This document shows positions 9,601 to 13,209 of a DNA stretch of 13,209 nt, piece by piece. This DNA is from Treponema sp. (GTDB taxonomy: Bacteria; Spirochaetota; Spirochaetia; Treponematales; Treponemataceae): contig JAGARY010000351.1 in the NCBI GenBank assembly GCA_017622055.1, positions 1 to 13,209 on the forward strand. Reading direction: 5' to 3'. The stretch's first letter is position 1. Every line of letters starts with the position of its first letter. The notes beneath the pieces were generated by a model that worked only from the letters and a program-made list of their open reading frames with translations, did no database searches and was not told the DNA's origin. The translations under genes and the position numbers were made by a program.

Positions 9601-12279
9601 AATACTTATATTCCCTGCTTCATCTATAGCAGCAAAACATACATATAACTTATCTCCAGATGAAACATTACTAAATTTAATTGCTGATTCCCACGATGCA
9701 GTTAGTTTTCCATTTACTTCTTGTTTTTTGATTGTACATGTGTTCCACCCTACATTTGTTTTTTTATCTGCTTTCAGTGGACTGTACATACCGTTTGTTG
9801 ATGTTGGAGCTACATTTCCTACGTAATAATAGAAATAACTTCCTAAACCTGAAGTATTACTTTCATTTGCATCTTCTGCCCAATCATCTTGAACTTTTCC
9901 TTTTACAGTAAAGTAGTCTATTAAATTACCAAATTTAGAAACGTTTTCTGTATAATCTTTTTGTTCTCCTTGAATTTCTGTAATAGTAAATCTTGGAGGA
10001 ATCTTATCATAATTAAAATTAAATTCCTTTATGGACTCTTGCTTATATGAGTCTATTGCTTTATACCAATATTTATATGAAGCTTGTCCTTCTTCTATTT
10101 TGATTGTATCTGTCCATGTTTTTCCATCTTCTGCAAAGGTTGTTACTTCTATTTGATTTTGGGTACATGCTTCGTCTGTATATCTATACAATTTTGCAGA
10201 ACTATCATCCATAGTTCCTTCTACAGTAACATCCCCAGCATACCATACCCCAATGCCAGAAGCTGTTTTTATTTCTAATGTTGGAGCACCATCATCCACA
10301 GCTACAAGGAATGGATCAATTGTTTTACTTGAATATCCTGTTTCATGTCCTGCACTATCTGTTACAATAAACTTTAGAAGATATACATCTTGTTCAAATG
10401 CATTTCCATCATCTTTTCTAAGTTCTTTATTTAAGTTATATGTTGTTGAACCTTTTACTTCTGCATTGATTAATTGTTTTTTGTTATTTTCATCCCATTG
10501 TGAACCTTGGCAATAATATACTTCTACTTTATCAATTCCGTCATCATCTACTATCGAACCAATTATTGAAAGATTTCCTTTTGTACTAAATACAGTAGCT
10601 TTGTTCTTTGCTGTTTCTAATTTATCTTCTGGAATGCCAAGTTTTACTTCTCCAGTTTCAGTTGTAATACTAACTGCTTTTACATCATCTTCGATTTCCT
10701 TTAAATTAGAAAATTTTATTTGAGGAGCATCAGTAGATTGATCTATATTTAAAGGAATAAATAAAGATTTGGAACTATCATTCCCTACATAGTTTCCTGC
10801 TTTATCTTTTGCTTTAAGATAAATTTTAATATCATTTCTTTTACCGTTTGTATCTTTTGTATACTGAGTTGTATCTAAATTTTGAATTTTTAAAGTAGTT
10901 TTTGGTGTTCCTAAATATTCTAACCAACTATTTTCATTTGCTGGATAATCTGTTCCAACATAATACCAAACTTGTTCTACTTGAGTATCATCACTTATTA
11001 GTTGAGTAATATTAATTATTCCATTTACTTTTTGAACAGTCACTTCATTTCCAGAAGCATCCTTTTCCACCACATCAACGTAAGGTGTGATGCTTGCTGT
11101 TTTATCAAATTCTGGAGCCTTTTTATCATTTGTAACTACAATTTCTTTACTTGAGGATTGACCATTTGAATCGGTTGCAAAAACCAGAATACTAAATGAT
11201 TCTTCTTGTATTGCAGGAACAGTGAATGAATAATTATACCATTTCAATGCATCGGTTGTTTGTGTTTTATTAAGAACAATTCCTTCAGAAACTGCCAATG
11301 CAGTGGCATCATCTTTAGCTTCTGCAGATGGAACAAAAGGCCCCGAAACTATATTATTTTCTGATTCTTCACTATTTTTATATGCTTTAATATTAACAAT
11401 ATCAGCAGCTGTTTTTACTGTTCCTTTTACTACAAAAGAAGAACTGTTTGCTACAGATTTTGTTGCTCCTGGTTCTGTAACTTGAATAATAGGTGCAGCA
11501 CTTGTAGAAACCATTTTAATTCCGTACTTGTTATCATTACGAATTCCAACCCCATTATAATCATAAGCAACTACATCAAAAAGATAATATTTTCCAATAT
11601 TAAGTCCTTCAATTTTTTGAGCTTCAATTGCATCTGAAGTCCATTTATATGAAGTAGAACCGACTGTTGTAATTTGAGATGTATTATTTGCTCCAATTTC
11701 TTTTCCATCTTTGTCTTTGTGTGGAGCCAATAAAGTAACTTTTGGTTCATTTGGTAACAATTTTCCATATCTATCACATGGAAGTAGATAACTTCCTACT
11801 GTTTCTGTTTTAATTGCTTTCTTATCGCGACCAACATACAAGTTTACTGTAAGCTTGTTTTTGTTCATAAATGCATAAGTTTCAACTTCAAGATCTATTA
11901 CAGTTTCGCCTTTTTCATTTACAGTTCCCACTGGTTCATAACTTTGAACATCAAAATATGGATTGTTAATTGGATTCAAAGAAAATGTTGCCTTTTCTAC
12001 TTTTTTTTCATCAAGGGCTTTTTTCCATGTTGCATAAGGATCTGTTGCGGCTCTTGTTCCATTTAAAAGATTATATGCTATTGATGTTTTGAATCCATCA
12101 ATTTCTGCAAAATCATTATTCATATAGAAAACAGAAGTTGAGTTTCCTCGGTCGCCTTCTACTGCTGGAACTTTTCTTGCACCATCATAAGCAACAAACC
12201 CTAATTGATACTTCTTTGTTCCAGCTTCTTGATTATTGCCATAAATTAATTTATAAAAATCGTCTTCACCCCCCCCCAT
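673..12279 (-). CDS. Giant Ig-like-repeat protein with IPT/TIG and beta-propeller-like C-terminus (main part of the split lipoprotein)
   Basis: This 3868-codon frame ends at TAG 673-675. Its first ATG (12277-12279) is part of the poly-G tract, has no ribosome binding site and is probably not a real start. Nearly all of the frame is a chain of Ig-like beta-sandwich modules, marked by repeated D-x-x-AP starts (for example IDTTAP, VDITAP, VDSVAP) and A-x-D-x-AGN strands. Residues 757-1115 and 1116-1485 are two copies of one large supermodule. Acidic calcium-loop-like motifs lie at 2363-2374 (DMDNDGDFDGDD) and near 2876 (DLNGDGSYEYES). Residues about 3256-3351 resemble an IPT/TIG domain (GELMTIEGMNFAKGASYTV, then a VEVVVN strand). 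The last 400 or so residues hold blade-like repeats (GQWSDIKVI, GRYVSMEMDASGGLHVV, GRWTDIKLA), suggesting a beta-propeller. There is no C-terminal anchor; anchoring would come from the upstream lipoprotein signal. Likely role, by inference: a long surface adhesin or binding protein. Confidence 0.85.
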   Translation of the reverse strand: MGGGEDDFYKLIYGNNQEAGTKKYQLGFVAYDGARKVPAVEGDRGNSTSVFYMNNDFAEIDGFKTSIAYNLLNGTRAATDPYATWKKALDEKKVEKATFSLNPINNPYFDVQSYEPVGTVNEKGETVIDLEVETYAFMNKNKLTVNLYVGRDKKAIKTETVGSYLLPCDRYGKLLPNEPKVTLLAPHKDKDGKEIGANNTSQITTVGSTSYKWTSDAIEAQKIEGLNIGKYYLFDVVAYDYNGVGIRNDNKYGIKMVSTSAAPIIQVTEPGATKSVANSSSFVVKGTVKTAADIVNIKAYKNSEESENNIVSGPFVPSAEAKDDATALAVSEGIVLNKTQTTDALKWYNYSFTVPAIQEESFSILVFATDSNGQSSSKEIVVTNDKKAPEFDKTASITPYVDVVEKDASGNEVTVQKVNGIINITQLISDDTQVEQVWYYVGTDYPANENSWLEYLGTPKTTLKIQNLDTTQYTKDTNGKRNDIKIYLKAKDKAGNYVGNDSSKSLFIPLNIDQSTDAPQIKFSNLKEIEDDVKAVSITTETGEVKLGIPEDKLETAKNKATVFSTKGNLSIIGSIVDDDGIDKVEVYYCQGSQWDENNKKQLINAEVKGSTTYNLNKELRKDDGNAFEQDVYLLKFIVTDSAGHETGYSSKTIDPFLVAVDDGAPTLEIKTASGIGVWYAGDVTVEGTMDDSSAKLYRYTDEACTQNQIEVTTFAEDGKTWTDTIKIEEGQASYKYWYKAIDSYKQESIKEFNFNYDKIPPRFTITEIQGEQKDYTENVSKFGNLIDYFTVKGKVQDDWAEDANESNTSGLGSYFYYYVGNVAPTSTNGMYSPLKADKKTNVGWNTCTIKKQEVNGKLTASWESAIKFSNVSSGDKLYVCFAAIDEAGNISIINDNPSAILQVTIDTDAPEISGAPVLTQSSDSTTIKVLAKDAVAGLNVGQTSISRNGKEIILTNSTPNEVEENGYKALTYTIVPADLDDGKNEFVITVKDNFGYTTKANPIIINNFAPKISNIETSIPTTAVKRVIEGKEYTYIKDSFVISADITCAEEGNKLGIVEWNDTNNQTGTLTGTNGKYTTPAISNFDVYKDQLITRTISAKNIYGKESIYTINFAYDEVAPRFGITKIQNSPVTGLGMSSTEDNYSTVEQKLYGSTKNEFVIEGTASDEWSGQNKNNASGAKFYYYVGTEPLTPTDNNTYSIFNDDGTAKEGWTDCSIAKDGSWKISLSFDSYNSGDKLNLYFAAVDGVGNISQTNRNPSANIKIVIDDNPPMFGTPIQPSFDNSKTTISVKVKDIESSIDDSCISVTCNGNSANLGTVIKSATADEEGYYTYTWTPTNESLKTQLSTGDNTIYITMQDNAGNKQQSNAIIIKNKAPDFTNKTDGVSSGFRFDEYYYVKAAFETYVTVKCCENNFLNQDSVSYTDVINEETKTPINNKPECSFASDVLKISKQTDLTVYENKLVERTITAENIYGQTTTWSFMFKVDSVAPVIKTGTPITIDGKSAANDWFNKTTLPISGTYTENGSGVKQVTYNLTNGVVESNGSIYTTDKGDEEEFAANIGGFTEGNNPNTLVFNATDNAGNESGNTQLINIKIDTTAPKLLATVAPDEAENTTSNIVWYRFVGETEWKKLENSILTNKTKDVELTGEFEDKNDTILQSGVREIKINVNNNPINAKVYTKSEGENATWSVPSDPKTGFEPNDVNNSIQSGRWFATIPATSLSNSDCTAEIKIKDNAGNEGNPEKVNFRVDITAPEVTIEMPSANSTLNGLNTFSGKVNDVNDVKSIKLYYAFAETDTAPTTFEKYQELATNVQADTKTLLERVVGENSVSLSDVTSWKFGEVDVNKILPSETVKGNLFILPVAYDKAGNNNISGTAELEEETSVSGKATKFIIDLHSDRPIIKFTNLSWKDGTYEKYLNAKTLNASIEDDDGIKEVKVAIAEGEDVTTRPDWNTQTVTSSSIKIELEDDGPKTIWLYVKDAAGGEFETSSTKITVENASQPYLLFDGNETKQDNENAISITKDTIQPIIGTMAYGFASDGTTATSNAKGAVSADEAEDPTKFNLGTTNLAGGTKRKYVVFEIPVTEGGSGVESVTMSVDGMENPYTLNEDKGKYYTDPIDVSSWTEGDKDLTFTVKDKAGLEDIKTKRITIDNSGPVSKLTNPTEDTTTGIVTLSGYSTDNGSGVVKTTRYVVFDNNFYSKENTLKSESDLKDLVDKTLFPLDTTLSQKFYNSGTEYNWSFVLDGKPKESSENKVNAKLPANEDEVKKYSYVPHPDDIYTMSVCIYSEDDLGNKSYLFDDFKYNPFGDRPIANITYPMGKAYGTGKVDVTDYPNLCDMITVQGAATDNKSMETGKVWLQIDMDNDGDFDGDDKTALSNTKKYTITEGIDAIEVTDKDGNPIQITIDDSALGTEDFWGIETTGTNNWSISINVSNELQIAELDGTTKENTPLTGTFIGNNKYKVGIRAVAMDSSGVMGKWSTPSYFLIDVNAPEIGIASFGDRTYSEDMFLSGEQTFKVTVSDIAGIKKVSYYWANSINELALSGVSNGEVEPDKPNVHGEKFATLTPWPEENNTNGRINYDLEIPVTSLDGVGEKFALKIVAYKDSLTNTTENAKYVVNFDNNAPTLQSISLNGVLYDETTNSKIVNSNGYFSLGGTITENNDSDSGFEKLAFYYLREGENGNRIYNPMKDSVTTKDVGRINTSGLSTEELGNPIYGKNVSSITITNDANKQSSFTISGIDNSNFIGLVKIGNSWHSVKSGSGSTITLKSYVPDGTYENVFLGYAQVVDHTGAEFMGENGTIEGDDGDGMEESIIPDGRTWTCNAKITSHYIPDGPGKLVVFAFDKAGNVVSDDYDASVQNNAPRLTRVMLATDLNGDGSYEYESATIRNDKTELATPNGTEFGEFVYYSTLNSMGEAVNIANITVPTGAEFVVKNNLLVVPEFVGGNYDSTKKNQLAYTYQIVDELTEATVTTFTGDGEPPLLKNFRLLANTKTEVKNPINNETETGASKEFEIKENDLTDYESLTTNSDGTETRGVKYLAATFWDETEETTQGVNSCYALLKMPIVIDVEDDKKPTAHIIPFYWNSKEDSSFVYDDDGNPLGHIDIPSGNDNPGVSGEVYIEGEARDDTMLGEIWITEPSGSSYKVASYSKDSESWTIENPQANAKWKSFELLDTPKITQSGHTIKWRLRIDMSSYGISTNEVVFVEAKDAESNRSTGITNDDKLDDVISKTAQTIKGEETPKYFMDFVPYIKSIYATDVGSATRSRLGKFPVRAGELMTIEGMNFAKGASYTVNFYKSNADGSGPADSSTADGLVEDVSYSGTITNDGKIEVFAPLYSRWVEVVVNEQPTKNNSNQNGGYNIEAGYVAKANDKGLSQANTAGTNFWTDDRYISVWNVGTTFADSTNPIMGTIEKVSLNDIKYLDRKAYGKVTNASDKLNNNTVYSFWGADDNMVWDNILGKSRAASIMPSANGALSSSPAQLDTCVITVPDDSSDQGQAFVAFLDNTIVNSGTFGPGLLLLRDGQVVQQLGASSQKSSVELINEDKMKNQFQNIKIAGIYGTSSDSTKSANSFHVYISYYDAATKCLKYGKIELRPTIDGNNLDLISRYTCEVDSALNKFVVDGKDSAAVINNNIVTHPDDDTTDVGQWSDIKVINSDNGPLPIIVYYESTGTSRGNLKFAKGTTTAPDGTKTGENKEWDYTTVTNPTGVRDFGRYVSMEMDASGGLHVVCQDAISGVLYYGYFASISESPTGGWKKVDATSSVGRWTDIKLANPSKSGLAAEPVVTYMDGSKLDTTYAVKVAYMTDSTNCIWDSETDPAEYAANSQYKMSIVSEALDLEGKTNKLAVGINSSMLAVDFLRGE
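7825..8934 (-). repeat. Supermodule copy 2 (about 370 aa) inside the giant gene
   Basis: It encodes second-frame residues 1116-1485. It starts YDEVAPRFGITKIQN, continues with a KFYYYVGTEPLTPTDN segment, then SGDKLNLYFAAVDGVGNIS, an Ig-like unit ending in TMQDNAGN, and a unit ending RTITAENIYG before VDSVAP. Each landmark has a counterpart in the same order in copy 1. The copies are clearly diverged at protein level, so this is an old duplication or recurrent exchange, not a recent tandem copy. Confidence 0.75.
8935..10011 (-). repeat. Supermodule copy 1 (about 359 aa) inside the giant gene
   Basis: It encodes second-frame residues 757-1115. It starts YDKIPPRFTITEIQG, continues with YFYYYVGNVAPTSTNG, SGDKLYVCFAAIDEAGNIS and an Ig-like unit ending VKDNFGY, and closes with a unit ending RTISAKNIYG. 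It is immediately followed by copy 2 with no linker, so the pair forms a direct tandem of three-part blocks. The shared FYYYVG motif also appears once earlier in the protein as WYYVGTDYP, hinting at a wider family of related modules along the stalk. Confidence 0.75.
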
Positions 12280-12914
12280 GTGGCAACATCAATTTGAATT
12301 TGTGTAGAAACATTTGTAATTGTTTTTTTTGCAACTTCTACACCATTTTCGTCATAAATAATTGCATCAATAGAATCCACATCACTATCATCAGCAGCTT
12401 TTCCTTCTACAGAAAAAACTTGTCCGTATGATGTTGGATTGTCAAGAGTTGTTGAGGAAGGACTTGTTAACACAATAAGAGGTGCTGTGTTATCTATGGT
12501 AAATGTTTGTGTTGCAGTTCCTGTGTGCAAATATGTATCCATTGCAGTAACTGTTGCAACATAAGTTCCATCTACAATTCCTAATTCTTTTGGATTAATT
12601 GAACAAGACCATGTTCCTTTTGTTAATTCGTTTTCTGAGGCAGGAGTAACAACCGCTTTAAGTTCTTTGTGTTCAACTTCTGTTGTAACTTCCTTCAATG
12701 AAACTAAAACTTCGCTAACGCTTAAATCGTCTTCATAAGTTCCTTCAATTATGAAAACATCTCTTACTAAAGCATCTGCTTGTGGTGATGTTAAAGAAAC
12801 TGTTGGTGGCTGAACGTCTACGGCCGCACCTAAACCAATTTGACAATTTGATAAAATAAAAATACTTACCAAACCAAAAAAAGTTAAAACAACATTTCTT
12901 AACATTTTTTTCAT
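12246..12914 (-). CDS. N-terminal part of the giant surface lipoprotein: signal peptide, lipobox and first Ig-like domains
   Basis: The ATG at 12912-12914 is preceded by the Shine-Dalgarno-like AGGGGTG with a 4-base spacer. The frame is 222 codons. Residues 1-23 are a lipoprotein signal: a MKKMLR basic start, a hydrophobic core (about 8-21) and ILSN-C with cysteine at 24. Asn before the Cys departs from the classic lipobox but is tolerated in spirochaetal lipoproteins. After C24 comes a first Ig-like domain from PPTVSLTSP (about 36) to TFTIDNTAP (about 137-145). A second Ig-like domain starts at TAPLIVLTSP and is cut off after VATWGG (215) by the frame change; the last seven residues VKTIFIN are out-of-frame tail before TAA (12246-12248). 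As read, the cell would make only a short lipidated fragment; with a restored frame this is the membrane anchor of a roughly 4080-aa protein. Confidence 0.88.
   Translation of the reverse strand: MKKMLRNVVLTFFGLVSIFILSNCQIGLGAAVDVQPPTVSLTSPQADALVRDVFIIEGTYEDDLSVSEVLVSLKEVTTEVEHKELKAVVTPASENELTKGTWSCSINPKELGIVDGTYVATVTAMDTYLHTGTATQTFTIDNTAPLIVLTSPSSTTLDNPTSYGQVFSVEGKAADDSDVDSIDAIIYDENGVEVAKKTITNVSTQIQIDVATWGGVKTIFIN
12269..12277 (-). repeat. Poly-G tract (9 G on the coding strand) that splits the lipoprotein gene
   Basis: The plus strand shows nine consecutive C at 12269-12277, so the coding strand reads ACA TGG GGG GGG GTG AAG in the upstream frame and GGT GAA GAC in the downstream frame. 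With 10 or 7 G the frames join (Trp, then two or three Gly, then Glu-Asp-Asp). With 9 G, as here, translation ends at codon 223. With 8 G a TGA stop follows directly after residue 215. G-runs of this length are classic sites of slipped-strand mispairing; variable poly-G tracts are established in Treponema pallidum, for example near tpr genes. A homopolymer length error in the assembly would look identical. Confidence 0.9.
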
Positions 12915-13074
12915 AGTTCACCCCTAACCACGATAATATTTAAAATTTTATAATAATTTTTTGTTTTATTTCCATTGTAAATCTCAATCTTCAAAAAAGC
13001 AAATTTTGTTAACTTTTTAACTAAAACAAAGTAAAAAATAGACTAATCAACGAAAATCGGTTAAACTAAGGAGC
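12915..13074. promoter_or_regulatory. Divergent promoter region between the lipoprotein gene and the membrane-protein gene
   Basis: This 160-base, very AT-rich gap separates two divergent starts and must hold both promoters unless the right-hand gene is read from elsewhere. On the minus strand a TTTACA-like -35 candidate lies upstream of an AT-rich stretch containing TATTAT/TATAAA, but spacing near 20 makes the match weak. On the plus strand TTAACT, 17 bases, then TAAAAA (ending at 13039) is a possible weak promoter. No clear operator was recognised; GTTAA/TTAAC (13008-13021) is a small dyad of unknown meaning. The Shine-Dalgarno sequence for the lipoprotein is at 12919-12925. Confidence 0.35.
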
Positions 13075-13209
13075 ATGGAAGACAAACAAAATAATTTAAA
13101 TAAAGTTTTATACTTAAGCATCGGCATAATTTTATTATTTCTTGCACTTTTATTTTCAATCATCGCTTTTATTCAGAAAAAAGATAGAGTTTATTTTTAT
13201 GATATAAAT
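13075..13209 (+). CDS. N-terminus of an unidentified single-pass membrane protein (3' end outside window)
   Basis: ATG 13075-13077 opens a frame of 45 codons that continues beyond the window. AAGGAG (13068-13073) sits only one base before the ATG, an unusually short spacing, yet no other in-frame start exists: an in-frame TAG lies upstream at 13039-13041 and no good start follows. Residues 1-10 (MEDKQNNLNK) are polar, residues about 11-33 form one long hydrophobic segment rich in Ile, Leu and Phe, and then comes QKKDR. This is a signal-anchor or single transmembrane helix with a short N-terminal tail. The family is not recognisable from what is visible. It is divergent from the lipoprotein gene and shares its intergenic region. 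Confidence 0.6.
   Translation, partial: MEDKQNNLNKVLYLSIGIILLFLALLFSIIAFIQKKDRVYFYDIN

Larger units (their letters stand above)
673..12914 (-). other. Whole span of the giant Ig-repeat surface lipoprotein gene, frameshifted at a poly-G tract
   Basis: The two minus-strand frames 12246-12914 and 673-12279 are best read as one gene. They overlap at a run of nine G, and adding one G (or removing two) gives a continuous frame of about 4080 residues, very roughly 440 kDa. Three signs support joining. The Ig-like domain that begins near residue 144 of the first frame stops mid-domain at the tract and is completed by the start of the second frame. The joined stretch VATWGGGEDDFYKLIYGN leading to FVAYDGA matches the layout of a later module (VTSWKFGEVDVNKILPS leading to PVAYDKAGN). 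The only ATG opening the second frame lies inside the tract and has no Shine-Dalgarno sequence. In joined numbering the second-frame residues shift by +212. Whether the gene is broken, switched OFF, or misread by sequencing cannot be settled from one sequence. Confidence 0.85.

Noticed and set aside
9443..9826. 127-codon plus-strand open frame, and the other plus-strand frames of 60-105 codons inside 2782-11777
   Set aside because: All lie antisense to the giant gene, have low-complexity Phe/Ile/Ser/Leu-rich products typical of antisense reading of an AT-rich gene, and show no domains or ribosome binding sites.
11571..11777. 68-codon minus-strand open frame in another frame within the giant gene
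   Set aside because: Lys/Leu/Gln-rich shadow of the same strand's real frame, with no family resemblance.
12277..12279. ATG as the true start of the 3868-codon frame
   Set aside because: It is formed by the poly-G tract itself, has no Shine-Dalgarno upstream, lies mid-domain, and the upstream frame supplies a proper lipoprotein start.
12138..12431. 97-codon plus-strand open frame across the poly-C tract
   Set aside because: Antisense to the lipoprotein junction; its His/Leu/Cys/Asn-rich translation has no recognisable features.
673..12914. Decayed pseudogene
   Set aside because: Apart from the single homopolymer frameshift there are no other stops or frameshifts over 12 kb and the domain pattern is intact, so long-term decay is unlikely.

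Overview
The window is AT-rich and is dominated by one very large minus-strand gene for a surface lipoprotein. A loose, spirochaete-style lipobox, poly-G tract usage, a neighbouring Rpn-family nuclease tail and the general gene style suggest a host-associated Treponema-like spirochaete. This is inference from sequence character only; no marker gene is present.

Layout, left to right. (1) Positions 1-283, plus strand: the last 93 residues of an Rpn/PD-(D/E)XK-type recombination-promoting nuclease or putative transposase. (2) Positions 284-672: a non-coding gap between two convergent genes. It is packed with inverted repeats and two degenerate 70-bp tandem repeats, and a long imperfect hairpin lies just past the giant gene's stop. 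(3) Positions 673-12914, minus strand: one giant lipoprotein gene, split in the sequence as given into a 222-aa N-terminal frame (12246-12914) and a 3868-aa frame (673-12279). (4) Positions 12915-13074: a divergent intergenic region that should hold both promoters. (5) Positions 13075-13209, plus strand: the first 45 codons of a small-looking membrane protein that runs off the window.

The central observation is the junction of the two minus-strand frames. They meet in a run of nine G on the coding strand (12269-12277). One extra G (10), or two fewer (7), would join them into a single lipoprotein of about 4080 aa (4079 with 7 G). With 9 G translation ends after seven out-of-frame residues, and with 8 G it would hit TGA at once. 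The Ig-like domain interrupted at this point is completed only by the second frame, so the frames belong together. This is either an OFF state of a phase-variable giant surface protein, a site of -1 slippage, or a homopolymer sequencing error.

The joined protein would have a lipid anchor, a stalk of many Ig-like beta-sandwich modules (including two consecutive copies of a roughly 360-370-aa supermodule), an IPT/TIG-like domain near full-length residue 3470, and a C-terminal beta-propeller-like tip. That layout fits a long surface-displayed adhesin or binding protein; the ligand cannot be read from the sequence.
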